Positions 32,821 to 46,104 are shown, counted from the stretch's first letter. The stretch is 64,000 bases of DNA from Limnomonas spitsbergensis (GCA_037349105.1 JAYJMM010000039.1:2170001-2234000); one strand, 5' to 3'. Numbers and translations: made by a program. The notes: generated by a model from the sequence alone, not told the origin.

Positions 32821-33994
32821 GCTAGGTATAATAATCACCGATCACGTCTCTCCTTAAAAAATCTGAAGCTCACACTATGGCCATCTCGCATCCACTACAT
32901 ACCGTGACAGGTTAGCTGCTAGCAGATGGATAAAAATACAATCTAACACTTTGTCTCAATTATGTCCATCCGAAATATTTGCTGTGACAGAGCTCCTGTC
33001 AACAAAGAACAACTCATGTGGTCGAGCTCTCTATTCGAGCCTTTTATGCTTATGCATCTTTTTAGTTTATGGGATGGACTTGAGAAATTATTCACCAGCA
33101 TCAAACTCTGCGTCCGTGCTTCATGTCATCTCTGCCACTCCGCTATGTTTCTACGTCAGCACTCTTTATCAAGTTGTTTTGATGCCAGCACTCCCATGTC
33201 AGATCTTCATGCCAGCTCATGCGTTTGTGACAGCTGGGTAATTTTAGCCGACCTCCAAACAACAGCCTTTGGGGTGGCAGGCGGAGACGTTGAACTTTCC
33301 CTACCACTTTGATGCAGCGCCGGCCAAATTGATCGAACCTGCAGTGGGGGCAGCAAGAAAATGATGTTACAAGGAAGGTGAAATATTACACATCTAGTTA
33401 GCTGAGTTCTTCCAGACCTGCATTTCCCTCCTTCATTGGCCCCTCATGCTTCTTCGTCACATGAATTCGTTACTTTGGTGGCCTACAAGTTTAAAGTCCA
33501 TCAATGACGTTGCGGGCCCTGCTCATCTGTCACACTGGAAAGTGCGCTGAGCTGCCCCTCGTCTCCTCCAGTGCCTTGAGTTAATTGGAAACCCCGTAAC
33601 CTCACAAGTTAAGAAGTCATGCACTGCAGAGAGGTGCACCGGTACGAAAAAACAGGCCTGGTCCTTGAACCTTGCCACCTATAAACTGCTGTCCTCAATT
33701 TCCAGCCCGGGCTGTAAATCCAGAAACCTCTTCCTCTCCCTCACCTCTTCCTCTCCCTCTTCCTCTCCCTCAGCTCTCCCTCACCTCTTCCTCTCCCTCA
33801 CCTCTTCCTCTCCCTCACCTCTTCCTCTCCCTCACCTTTCCCTCACCTCTCCCTCACCTCTTCCTCTCCCTCACCTCTTCCTCTCCCTCACCTCTTCCTC
33901 TCCCTCACCTTTCCCTCACCTCTCCCTCACCTCTTCCTCGCCCTCACCTCTTCCTCTCCCTCACCTCCGCCTCACCTCAGTCTGGCGTTCCAAT
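32821..33994. other. Intergenic region with CT-rich microsatellite
   Basis: No gene is supported. Positions 33,718-33,970 are an imperfect repeat of CCTCACCTCTTCCTCTCC immediately downstream of the stop codon of paralogue A, on the 3'-UTR side of that gene. Confidence 0.7.
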
Positions 33995-36900
33995 TCACTG
34001 CTGTTGGCGTGCCATGTTGAAGGCGATCTGAAGGGCTTCAATCTCCTTCTCCTCAGGTTCTTCCGTGAGGAGAGCGCGGGACCGCCACTTGATGCGACCG
34101 CGAGTGTCCATGCGGGCGTCAGGCTTGGGGTTGTAGGTGTCACCTAGTGCAGGCATTATAGCCGTCTCAGCAGGCAGCACTGAATGGACAATCTGCCTAA
34201 TTAAGACAGGATTCCTGGGGCTAGAAAGCGGGCCCCAAATCACGGGCCCCCAAACAGTCAGCCTATTACTTATGAAAAGCCCTCTGGAAGCACTGGAATA
34301 AGAAGTGAGGAAAACAAAAGTGTGACAAAGGAATGGCTCTCACCCATCACTCCTGTCACAGGCTCCACCATGGGCTTCACCAGGTCCACGCCCATGTTGA
34401 AGTACACGTCGTCTTCCAGCTCGACGACGAGTTCCAGGAAGGGAGTCTTGATGTAAGTCCGGTCCATGTGCCCATGCATGACACCGGGAAGGCCCTCCGA
34501 GCCTGTGAATGAAGAGGAGCTGGAGGTCAAGGCTCGCACTGTATCATGACTTTATTTCCCTCTAACGCAGGAGGGAGACAACGTGGCAGGCCTCCGCGCC
34601 CCTCCTTTCGCACTAGAGTTCAGGGTTTTGAGGGGTAACGCTCCAATACGGCAGAGGGCCCGGTAGGGGGTAACCTCCGGAAGAGGGTAACCTCCGGTAG
34701 AGGGTAACCTCCGATAAAGGGTAACCTCCGGTAGAGGGCGGGAAACCTCTGGAAGAGGGTAACCTCCGGAAGAGGGTAACCTCCGGTAGAGGGCGGGTAA
34801 CCTCCGATTAAGGGTAACCTCCGGTAGAGGGTAACCTCCGGTAGAGGGTAACCTTCGGAAGAGGGTAACGTCCGGTAGAGGGTAACCTCCGGTAGAGGGT
34901 AACCTCCGGTAGAGGGTAACCTCCGAAGTTGTAGGCACGACACGGAATACATGTTCAGAGCAGAACTCAAGCATCATCAAGTCTAATCCACTTACACTTT
35001 GCGCTGTTTCAATCACCCTGAGCTCTGAGACAACAGCTGATGCGCCCAGCGCCTTGCGGCCGAGGGCTGTCCAGGAATTACACCATTGGACCAAGGCATC
35101 GAGACAGCACCTCACCAGCAGTGCGATGGACGGACATGATGACATTCTTTGACGCGTCGGAGACCGAGACCTTGCTTCCTGGGGCCAGCTCGACACCGTC
35201 CACAAAGCCTGCAGTGCTCAAGCAAGGAGCAAACCTGGCTGTTATTCACCTGGCTGGCAGGGAACGGACCAGGCCATAAACACCATCCATTCCGCGCCCA
35301 CGTGGGCCCACTCATGTATCATTCTGTCATGAACCTGGCTGGCAGGGAACGAAGAAACGGACCAGGCCATACTAGCTAAATACCATCCGTTCCACGCCCA
35401 CGTGGGCCCAGCATCCCGGCACAAACGTGATGTGACATATCTCTTACTCTCCATAATCCCATACAAACGTGACATGACATGCAAACGTGATGTGACATAT
35501 CTCTTGCTCTCCATAATCCCATACAAACGTGACATGACATGCAAACGTGATGTGACATATCTCTTGCTCTCCATAATCCCATACAAACGTGACATGACAT
35601 GCAAACGTGATGTGACATATCTCTTGCTCTCCATAATCCCATACAAACGTGACATGACATGCAAACGTGATGCGACATATTCACATATTCACATATCCCT
35701 TGATCTGCAAAATCCCATTTAAATAACTGAACATACAGTTACGCCAGGGTTATGCAAACGAGTGTGTGATAGAATGGAGGAAGCTGCCCATTTTGATCGA
35801 AGCATGGGACATGGCTACCGTGGTATCCTGAAGTGCCCGTTTAACTTACAACTGACGACCCGATCGAGGTCGACAGACAGGAATGCCGAATGCTTGTCGG
35901 GCGTCTCCATCCTAATGCCCGTCATCCAGGTGCCCTCCTTGTTTTCCTCGCCATTCAGGTTCTCCATCGTGCCAAACAGAGAGAAACCTGGATGGGAGGC
36001 AGGCCAGACAAGGCTTGTTCCAAGGCCAACAGCCTTGCATTGTGAGAAAGAAAGGAAACTGCACTCGCCTCGCAGGAGCGTGTGTGTTAAGGAAGCAGCG
36101 CGGCATGGGCCGAGGCCTCATCCGCGCCGTTACCATCATAACATCAGAGAGTCCAAAAATGCCTTGTCACACAAGAATGGGTTGAAGCCTCTTTCCGAAT
36201 GTGTAATTATCGGAATACAGTACAAATGTACAGAATACACAACTTATACAGGTTCACCTTGATACACCACCTGCTACTTAATCATGGGTTTCAGAGTTGC
36301 ACCAGTGTTTCATTTTTGTGACTCAGCTTAGAAATGCAAGCTACACTCCGGCCCCCGGCCAGAGGCCCCATTTGTGACCAGCCCTGCAGCTTGGGCCGCC
36401 AGCTGTAGGCCGGTCCAGGTTTGATCCCAACCGGGCGGCTGAGGGTCTGCCTGCCCAAGGTGAACTCTTGGCCGAAAAAATAAACGCTGTGCTACACTCT
36501 CTGTATCTAGACAGGAAGGCAGTGGGTCCCCACTACAGGTGAGAATAGTGAGAAAGACTTAAGAAATAAAATAGCTAGCGGGCGAAGCAAGACTGCATGC
36601 TTATGTCAAGCAAACTCCAGTCAGTAGTGGCTTCGGGTGGTTTTACTGCCTATTTAGTTCCCTGGTGCTTGTTTTCTTCTCTCCCTCTCCTCCCATGGCA
36701 CGCAAAAATTACAAAATGAAATGGAAGACTCTTCCGGTAGGTATATGGACACTACTATTGATGTCTCAAGCTTTTGATCAGCTACACGAAACTCACACAT
36801 ACATTGCGAACCTAAATTGATTTACTGTTAATCGATTCGGGACGATGCATAGCTGACCAGCAAGGTCGGTAGTGTAGACCATCAGTACCCAAATCCATTG

Positions 36901-37807
36901 ATCTTTTGGATCTGACCAAAATCCAGGACAAACATGTCTGATCCGCCACTGGACATCATTACCGTTGTACACTCCCATCCTACCTGCACCGTCCTTGAGC
37001 AGAAGCGACTCTCCCTCGGTATGGTAGTCAAACTTGGAACCATCCAGACCTGCAGCCATCGAAGTCACAAGTGATGATACAATCTGAAGTCTCTAGCCCT
37101 TTTGAAAAAGGATCTTGGCGCTGGGGCAGGTGCAAACAATATGATGGGTCCAGAAAAAAAATCTAGCAGCAGATCCGGGAGAAGTACGAGAAGCAACGCC
37201 ATTAGGCAGCTGGTTGGGAAAGTGGCGTGGGAAAACTAGAAGCCTGTGAAGTGAAAGAAATCAGAAGCGAGGATGCCTGCTGCCTATACAAATCCATGTC
37301 ATGCATTGTTAGGTTGCGAAGGAACAGGAAGACGTAGAAGCAGTGTTGGGTTATGACACCTTTGAAGGGACTCAGGAGTGAAGTAAGACAGTGTGTTACA
37401 CCGTAAACAGTATAATGCTGACTGATGAACCGTATAATATTTGTGGCGGCGTCAAAAGGCTGACCGACACGACCGTCAATCGCCCAACACTACGGAGAAG
37501 CCTGAGCCTAGTACTGAGCCGGTGGATCACCCGCGGGCTTCCTCGCTGTGCTCCTGATCAAGCATCCCTACAAATGATTTGTTTGCCTCATCCAGACACC
37601 TCATTCTGGCACTTTCAAATCTGAATAATCACCTGCAAAGTGGGGATCTCCGTAGACAGCCCCTGGTAGTAGCGGTGTCTTATCCTTGTTATTATTATTG
37701 TTTTTGTTGCTGTTCACACCCTGCGCCATGGCCATAGGGGGTGCAAGAACCATGACAGCAATGGTGCAGATGGCCAGCAGGGGCTTGCTGGGCGTGAGAG
37801 ATCTCAT
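33995..37807 (-). CDS. Secreted vWD-like GDPHF protein, 259 aa, six exons (paralogue A)
   Basis: Exons 37807-37633, 37049-36984, 35987-35850, 35208-35116, 34502-34344, 34143-33995; every intron is GT-AG and phase 1; 260 codons including TGA. Residues 1-27 form a signal peptide (LLAICTIAVMVLAPPMAMA). A short Asn/Lys-rich linker, coded by an AAT/AAC microsatellite, leads to YGDPHF (53-57). That motif, followed by LDGSKFDYHTEGESL, is the start of von Willebrand factor type D modules and plant root-cap-family proteins. VTGVMGDTYNP near the C-terminus matches the GVLGxTY motif that closes such modules. The protein is probably extracellular (matrix, wall or scale); no enzyme motif is seen. Introns carry private tandem arrays (about 34.6-34.9 and 35.4-35.7 kb). 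It lies head to head with paralogue B. Confidence 0.88.
34630..34925. repeat. 16-17-bp array in an intron of vWD paralogue A
   Basis: Unit GGTAACCTCCGGTAGAG, about 17 copies, between exons 4 and 5. Confidence 0.93.
35415..35690. repeat. 60-bp array in an intron of vWD paralogue A
   Basis: Four and a half nearly identical units (ATACAAACGTGACATGACAT then GCAAACGTGATGTGACATAT). Confidence 0.95.
36300..36580. repeat. Possible tRNA-derived SINE-like insertion in an intron of vWD paralogue A
   Basis: GGTTTGATCCC near 36,418 differs by one base from a pol III B box. A related GGCCGGTCAAGGTTTGGTCC occurs at about 47,019. No clear A box or target-site duplication was seen. Confidence 0.25.
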
Positions 37808-39689
37808 CCTGAAGCAAGGGCATTCAATAATATACCAGGTGTTAGATCTCAATGCAGATTTTAGGATGGAGGGACGACATCTTCATTTCATGGACGTGTG
37901 TATCATCTACTCATGAAGGTTGGGTTGCGGCAAAGGATGCCCTACAATATGAAGGGTTGCTTATCACAGTCATTTAAACCACTAACCAGGCACACCAGCG
38001 ACAAGTGTCACAAGTGCCGTCATTCAGTCATGGCAGCCGCTGCCATCAACACTCAGGTTGTGGTGGGGCTGGTAGTAGCGTGGGCTGGTAGCTCAGGTCT
38101 GAACTATAAGTGTGCCATTAGGGCACTGTATGAAGGTGATGAATGAGTCCATCCCGAATTAGAAGGGCAAGTACCGTAGCTTAGTTGGAGGAAATCGGCA
38201 GACACGTGTTTCCCTATGCCCGGGACGGGCGTTACAATCTAGGGGAATTCAAAATTCGAACACCGCCTCTCGTCACGCTTTATTCATTGGCATATGGACA
38301 ACAAGGGCAACGGTGGGAGAGGACGAGCTTACTTGCTAATCAGAGAGGTATGGGCCAGAATAATCTCTCTGATATCACAATCGAGTAATAATCCTTTGCA
38401 CTGAAGGTGGCAGATTAGGCCTGGCCGGAGGTCTGGCCGGAGGCCTGGTCGGAGGGGCAATAATGGCGGGATTTATAGGAAGATACGAAAACACGCACGT
38501 CCGTGAGAAGTCGACCGACATGTGGAAGATAGGTTGGACGGTGGGGTGGAAAGGGGTATGTTTCGAAAACGTATGACATCGTTTACGGGGCGGTGCGAAC
38601 ACTGGCTGAGACGACGGCCATCCACATACATGCAACGGCAAGATCAAGGACGAGGACGTATACGTACGTAAGTCGTCATCTCCCAGATATCACGTCCACG
38701 ATCGTATCGTCCAAGTGCCGCATCTTTATAAACTCCGTCCAGACCATATTTCTCATTCTACTCAGAACCAGCTCGGTTGCGGGCTTCGTCAAGAATTCAA
38801 GATCCCTGCTACCTCGACTGTGTCATCCATCGATTCCGGAGCAGGTAAGTCAGCTGCTACCGCTGCCCTTGACGTGATGCTGGACAACTCAGCGCGATGA
38901 GATGTTTGCTCTCTGGCTTCACGTGTTTCTCTGATTTGATTCTGACATATCTGCCCTACTGGTTCGTACCTGGTTTTTAGTTTCGTACCGATGTTATTGA
39001 CATGATGCATGCTGAGCGACATCAGCTCACTTGATGCCCTCTGGCTTTATTACGACAACTCTTCACTTTTGATGTCCCCACCTCTCTTCTTGACCTGATG
39101 CTCTCTGGGATCTCTTCACTTTTGATGTTCCCACCTCTGTTCTTGACCTGATACTCTCAGTCTTTATTTATGAGAGCTCTTCACTAGTTCTGGTGTTCCT
39201 GTGCAAGATGAGTTTGATATTCTCTGCTAGTTTGAATGGTTTGATTCTGGATGGAATGTTCCGAGATACCTCCAACTTTTGGAAATCCAGAGGGCGGTAA
39301 CAGGGATGGCTCCCTAGAGGCCCCAGGGAGCCGTCCCTTTTATTTGCAGACCTCTGAATAATTGCAGGGCTCCAGGCTGGATGGAGCCACGCGCTGGAGC
39401 TAGGTTTCAGTGCACTCTATTCCTAGATGTTGTTCCTAGATGTCTGTCCTTGTCCTTGTCCTTGCCCTTGTTGTTCAGAATAATATTTATAACGATTTAG
39501 TACCCTGTCAGCTCTGGCGTTTGCGACCTACGCCATCACTCACACACTCCCTTTCCATGATGGTGCCGCATTATTCGTGACGGTGGCAATCGTGTTCGTT
39601 CATAAAACGGAATCGTCCTCTTGCTATACTTTTCTCTTGTGAATGAATATCCTAAGTTTTGTAAAACTGATTGTCCACCAGGAATCAAG
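37808..39689. promoter_or_regulatory. Shared divergent upstream region of the two vWD-like genes
   Basis: 1,882 bp separate the two start codons, so both promoters must lie here. An AT-rich stretch (AATAATATTTATAACG, about 39,479-39,494) about 200 bp before the paralogue B ATG is a possible core promoter. Positions 39,060-39,165 hold two copies of a roughly 55-bp unit beginning CTTCACTTTTGATGT. No inverted symmetry large enough to mark the duplication joint was seen by eye. Confidence 0.45.
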
Positions 39690-42600
39690 ATGCGCTTTTC
39701 ATTCACGACCAGGCCCCTGGCCACCGCCGCCGTCATGGCCCTCCTGCTGGCCTTGGCTCCCTCTATGGCCAAGGCACAGGACTTAGACGTGGCTACCCTG
39801 GTAGCAGCAGTGGATAACGCGCCGGACGTCGATTCCAAGTTCCAGACAATCATTGATTCTGTGGGGAAAATGCAAGGGACTGACGCCGAGTTACAGGAGG
39901 GGCGATCGTACCTGGAAGCAGCCCAGGCTGAAGCTGCCAGCACTGGGACGGCCTCGCGTGGATTTGCCCCAACAACAACAACAAACTTTATTACGGATCT
40001 GCTTGCCGCCATCAAGGGGAAGGATACGAACGTTCTGATCATCGTTATCATTATCATATTTTGCAAGGGCCAGGGGCACGGCGGCGGTTATGGGGACCCC
40101 CACTTCCTAGGTGAGTTTTCAAATTCAAAATGGCCAGAGGAGTGTGTAGGGTGAGCAGTTTGTATGTACTTGGGGCACCATGAGCGAGCCACCGGTGCAT
40201 GTGTTACCCTCTTGCTTACTAGTTGTCTTTACTGCCATATTATGATCCATGAGGTCCTAGTGCAGCAGGTAGCCTTGCCTATGGGTGCAGTTACGTCACA
40301 GCCTCGCACAAACCTGGGCTCGTTCTCCTTTTGCTCGACAATGCCCCTAGCCAGCTGCCTGATGATTTCTGTGCCTGCGGATGGTTAGCTGAGACTTCTG
40401 CGGTTGTGACATATTTTGTGCAGCTCCTAAGCTGCCCATGTCCCATTGTTTCCGTTCTCAGCGTCCACCCACCCTCAACCCTGGCCCTAAACCCTAGCTC
40501 TTAACCCTTAACCTTAGCCCTTAATCCTAGTTTTCCCCCCGTAAGGACCAGGGAGTATAAGCTATGTTTTAACTTGTGGCCTTGGTTGTTGCAGGTCTGG
40601 ATGGTTCCAAGTTTGACTACCATACTGAGGGAGAGTCGCTCATGTTCAAGGACGGTGCAGGTAGGAGCAAAGGAACCAGGCATGACTAGCATGACGCTAC
40701 CTGGTGAGCTGACTTGTGCACGAGTTGTAGACATCTGAGCTGGCTCAGCCCATAATGAACCACTGGTCATCCTGCCCTAGGGATATAGGTTGTCCTCTTA
40801 ATCGATTTTTTAATGATGAATATATGACTGTCACTTTTCGCGAGCTGCTGATCAAAAGCCAGAGCTGATAAATAGTTTCATGGTACCCGACAGGATAATG
40901 ATGATTGCCGCTTGGCCATTCCCCCTCCGAAGGTCGCAGTCTTTTCTTAGAGGTGCCGTCAACCTTCTCCCAAGATCCTCACCTCCCGCTCTTTTGACAA
41001 GGTTCTTCAGGTTCCGTCTTGTTTGGCCCTAAACTTTCAACCCTAAATATATAATGGCCTGCCTTTCAGGCTACTCTATTTTCGCTACCTTGGAGAACCT
41101 GAACGGCCCTGAGAACAAGGAGGGCACCTGGATGACGGGAATCAGGATGGAAATGCCTGACCAGCACTCAGCCATGCTGTCGGTCAACCGCGATCATGTC
41201 GTCACTTGTGAGTGATATTGATGCTTGGCAGGGGTAAGGTCACTGACAACATGCCAACTGCTGAGACAGACATTGATCCTGGGGAATTACAGCAACTGTA
41301 TGCAGTGGCTATATTTACCCGTCATTTCATGCTGCTGGCTGATTGCTCCAGAAGCTGGCTCTCTGCCTGTTTTGGGGTCCAGTCAACTGTACTATACCTG
41401 CTTGACCTGCAGTCATATACCTGTATTATACCTGCTTGACCTGCAGTCATATACCTGTATTATACCTGTTTGACCTGCAGTCATATACCTGTATTATGCC
41501 TGTTTGACCTGCAGTCATATACCTATATTATGCCTGTTTGACCTGCAGTCATATACCTGTATTATGCCTGCTTGACCTGCAGTCATATACCTGTATTATG
41601 CCTGCTCGACCTTCAGTCATATACCTGTATTATACCTGCTTGACCTGCAGTCATATACCTGTATTATGCCTGTTTGACCTGCAGTCATATACCTGTATTA
41701 TGCCTGCTTGACCTGCAGTCATATACCTGTATTATGCCTGTTTGACCTGCAGTCATATACCTGTATTATGCCTGTTTGACCTGCAGTCATATACCTGTAT
41801 TATACCTGCTTGACCTGCAGTCATATACCTGTATTATACCTGTTTGACCTGCAGTCATATACCTGTATTATACCCGCTTGACCTGCAGTCATATACCTGT
41901 ATTATGCCTGTTTGACCTGCAGTCATATACCTGTATTATACCTGCTTGACCTGCAGTCATATACCTGTATTATACCTGTTTGACCTGCAGTCATATACCT
42001 GTATTATACCTGTTTGACCTGCAGTCATATACCAGTATTATACCTGCTTGACCTGCAGTCATATACCTGTATTATACCCGCTTGACCTGCAGTCATATAC
42101 CTGTATTATGCCTGCTTGACCTGCAGTCATATACCTGTACTATACCCGCTTGACCTGCAGTCAAATACCTGTATTATGCCTGTTTGACCTGCAGTCATAT
42201 ACCTGTACTATACCCGCTTGACCTGCAGTCATATACCTGTATTATACCTGTTTGACCTGCAGTCATATACCTGTATTATACCTGTTTGACCTGCAGTCAT
42301 ATACCTGTATTATACCTGTTTGACCTGCAGTCATATACCTGTATTATACCTGTTTGACCTGCAGTCATATACCTGTATTATACCTGCTTGACCTGCAGTC
42401 ATATACCTGTATTATACCTGTTTGACCTGCAGTCATATACCTGTATTATGCCTGTTTGACCTGCAGTCATGTACCTGTATATACCTGTTTGGCCTGCAGT
42501 CATTTAGGGGAGAGACATCCTTGCAACACAGAAAGATTATGACTGTAAATGTGTGTTATATAATCTAAAAAATCTGAACCCTAAGCCATGTCCTGCATAT

Positions 42601-44870
42601 CTAAAAGCTTTTCATCCAAGTTCCTGATGGGGCTAGCCGCAGGGACCCTGCACTGCTGATCCAATCCGCTGCTGCCGCTTACTCGTTTTTTCAATTTCAA
42701 TTTTATTATTTTTTCACCGGTATCGTCCCTTGCTTCTCCCTTGCAGGCTTTGTGGACGGCATTGAGCTGACCCCGGGGAACAGGGTCTCCATCACCGATG
42801 CCTCCAACAAGGTCATCGCGTCCGTCCACCACACCTCGGGTGAGGTGCATACTAGGCTAGCCCCTAGGATGACTCATTAGCTGCTGTCTTAGGGCAAGCA
42901 TCAGATTAATTGTGCTCATATTAGTCATATTGATAGGAGTGCTACATGTGTGTACCTGCTAGGCTAGCCCCCAGGATGACTCATTAGCTGCTGTCTCAGG
43001 GCAAGCGTCAGATTAATTGTGCCCATATTAGTCATATTGATAGGAGTGCTACATGTGTGTACCTGCTACGCTAGCCCCTAGGATGACTCATTAGCTGCTA
43101 GTCTCAGGGCAAGCATCAGATTAATTGTGGGTCATTAGTCATATTGATAGGAGTGCCACATGTGTGTACCTGCTAGGCTAGCCCCCAGGATGACTCATTA
43201 GCTGCTGTCTCAGGGCAAGCATCAGATTAATTGTGCCCATATTAGTCATATTGATAGGAGTGCTACATGTGTGTACCTGCTACGCTAGCCCCTAGGATGA
43301 CTCATTAGCCGCGGTCTCAGGGCAAGCATCAGATTAATTGTGCTCATATTAGTCATATTGATAGGAGTGCCACATGTGTGCACCTGCTAGGCTAGCCCCC
43401 AGGATGACTCATTAGCTGCTGTCTCAGGGCAAGCATCAGATTAATTGTGCTCATATTAGTCATATTGATAGGAGTGCTACATGTGTGTACCTGCAAGGCT
43501 AGCTTCTAGGATGACTCATTAGCTGCTAGTTTCAGAGCAAGCATCAGATTAATTGTGGGCCATATTAGTCATATTGATGGGAGTGCCAATGTGTGTACCT
43601 GCTAGGCTAGCCCCTAAAGCCCCTAGGATGACTCATTAGCTGCTAGTCTTAGGGCAAGCACCAGATTAATTGTGCTCACATTAGTCTTATTGATAGGAGT
43701 GCCACATGTGTGTACCCGAAATGAAACACAGCTGTACCCCTTTACCCTACAGCTATCGCAGCACCCTTTGGTGCCTCAATTAACCGTCAGGAGGAAGGCG
43801 GTTTTGTACTTGCGGGTGTAGGGGTCAGGGTCTAGGGCTTAGCTCCAATAGGTTGGATGAAGGCTATGAAACACATTATGTGACCTGTCATTTTCCTTGA
43901 TCACGCTTGGCTGGAGGACGACCTTAAACCCTAAACCCTAAGTAAAACCCTGAACCCTTAACCCTGGTGTAGGCTTGGATTAGCGGTGCCCGCCACGCGA
44001 TGTACAAAACATCCCGAATATTGCATAAAAACGACCCATTGCATGGTGGCACTACACTGTGTGGCATGATGCATTATGCCCTGAAAGTCAAGTAATGAAA
44101 ACCATGCAGGTGAAGAGGGCCTTCCCGGCGTCATGCATGGGCGCATGGACCGCATTGACATCAAGACCCCTTTCCTGGAGCTTCTCATGGAGCTGGAAGA
44201 CGACATTTACTTCAACATGGGCTTGGACGTGATTCAACCCCTGGTGACGCCCGTGACAGGAGTGATGGGTGAGAGCCATTATATATTTAAAAGCTGTGTG
44301 AAACCAGGAGAAGCGTGTGACAGGAGTGATGGGTGAGAGCCTTTGTTTATTTGAAGGCTGTACAGGAACCTTCACAGTGCCTCAACATTAGTAGTCTTTT
44401 AAAAGCTGTGTGAAAGCAGGAGAAGCTTCAGTGCAGGGGGCGCGTGACAGGAGTGATGGGAGAGAGTCCCCTCCTTGTTCGGTGTGCCGGCGTGTGCTTG
44501 GCTCGAACGCTTTATGTGGTTCTATATTGCCTGTATATATCTTAGGGCCCTTGTTCTGATGCCTGGCTTCCAGACTCCAGACCGGTCTTGCAGGCTGCAA
44601 CAGGTTGCTGCCTGCTGATACCTCGATGCATAGGGATTTCCCTCCGGAATTTTTATCTGTTGAGGAAGCATGATTATGCTTTGATTTCTCGATTGCCCTG
44701 TTGCTCCCATGCCTGCACTAGGTGACACCTACAACCCCAAGCCTGCTGTCGAGCTCAACACTGGCGGCCGCATCAAGTGGCGTCCTCGCGCCCTTCTGTT
44801 GGATGAGCCTGTGGAGGCGGAGGTCCTAGCCATCAAGGCGGCCTTCAGGGCCGAGCATCAGCAGCAGTGA
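39690..44870 (+). CDS. Secreted vWD-like GDPHF protein, 341 aa, six exons (paralogue B)
   Basis: Exons 39690-40110, 40595-40660, 41070-41207, 42747-42839, 44110-44268, 44722-44870; all introns phase 1, 342 codons including TGA. A signal peptide (residues 1-29, AVMALLLALAPSMAKA) is followed by an extra segment of about 80 residues absent from paralogue A. That segment is alpha-helical in character and ends in a Val/Ile-rich stretch (NVLIIVIIIIF) that could be a membrane segment, then a Gly-rich hinge and YGDPHF at 134-139. Exons 2-6 have exactly the same lengths as in paralogue A (66, 138, 93, 159, 149 nt). The start ATG is the first before the signal sequence. Introns 3 and 4 hold 34-bp and about 108-bp arrays, and intron 5 begins with copies of the exon 5 donor. 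Function is inferred only as a secreted or surface protein. Confidence 0.9.
41385..42500. repeat. 34-bp minisatellite in intron 3 of vWD paralogue B, about 33 copies
   Basis: Unit CCTGTTTGACCTGCAGTCAT plus ATACCTGTATTATA; each unit has a CTGCAG that could act as a decoy acceptor. Confidence 0.96.
42840..43715. repeat. Roughly 108-bp array starting at the exon 4 donor of paralogue B, eight copies
   Basis: Units run GCTAGCCCCTAGGATGACTC, CAGATTAATTGTG, CATATTGATAGGAGTGC. The first begins within 12 nt of the exon 4 donor. Confidence 0.93.
44245..44465. repeat. Copies of the exon 5 donor of vWD paralogue B
   Basis: GTGACAGGAGTGATGG/GTGAGAGCC at 44,253-44,277 recurs at 44,318-44,341 (intact donor) and 44,445-44,466 (GGAGAG, donor lost), together with AAAGCTGTGTGAAA spacers. 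Confidence 0.93.
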
Positions 44871-46100
44871 GGCGACCCTGTTGAGGTAGGCAGACTGGGA
44901 GGGACAGTAGGTACAAGAAGGTCCCGACCCTGTGGCAGACCCTAGGTTAAGGAGTGAGGGTCGAGGGAGTTTCATCCTCATAGCCTCCAATTGGAACATT
45001 ACGCCGTTCTTAGCCCATGCTTTGGAAATAGACTGTCAGCCGCGAGTCCACCATACTAAAACCCAATAGTGGGATGTCCTAAGCTGCGGCCTATGGACTC
45101 CCCTACCCATCAAGCCATTGCCTCACTGAGGAGGAGTTTTTTTCCCCTTCCCTTTCTCTGAGAAGCTGGAACGCAATGTCAGTCCCAAGTTGTCTCGCCA
45201 GTGCACCATTCTGTTGCTGAAGAATCCATTGCCGATTGAGTCCATAAGTTGTAGGGCTTAAGGGCCAAGAAAATTTGGAGGCCAAGGATAGGAAGGGAAA
45301 TTATCTTTCCCTGCTTGAAATGGCCACAAAACTTCCAACCTCGCATGCTTTGGGAAGTTTCCCTCAGGAGCTCATCAGGAGTGTGGGCAATGCAGGCCTT
45401 CTGAAGGACAGTGAAATTTTGTTTCCCATCCCCTGTCCTACCCCCTGCTGCCCCTTATAACCGCAGGCTTGAGCACTTTGCCCGACGCTGGGACAAGAAG
45501 GCGGTGCCTGCTCAATAAATAGCCCTGACTCAAAGGCTTAAATATTATACGCAATGAGCTGCTGTTCGCTGTGTGGATGGGTGGCGGAGTTTGATGTAAG
45601 AGCTGGCACAAGGCGTTGCAACACGCATAGAAACACTACGCGCTGAAGAAGAACGTGCTGAAACAAGTGTTAGACACGTCTGACTTTTATTGACTAATCA
45701 CGCCCATTTTATGCTGTTGGGAGGCCATGAGCACCTTTCCAGCTAGTCCACATTCAGCAGCACATTGCGAAAGATGTACATTGCACTGACAGGCTTGGTC
45801 TAGGCATCGTGATCACAATTTTGAATAATTTAAGACTAAAGGAATTTGTGACTGGTTTGATTTGAGACTGGTTTAACTTGAAACTGGTTAGATTTGAAAC
45901 TGCTTTAATTTGAGATTGGTTTGATTTGAAACTGGTTTAATTTGAAACTGGTTTAATTTGAGACTGGGTTTACTTGAATCGACCCATCTGTTAGCTGTCT
46001 TTCAGGCACTGCGTATAGTGGCTTGTAATCCATGTGGGTAGAGACAAGTGCAAACCCTGAAAGGCACAAATCCGGATCCTCGAAGTCTGCTATGTGGCCG
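44871..46100. other. Intergenic region after paralogue B
   Basis: No gene is supported. Positions 45,845-45,975 hold a short array of about 16 bp (TTTGAAACTGGTTTAA type, about eight units). Confidence 0.6.
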
Positions 46101-46104
46101 ATAT

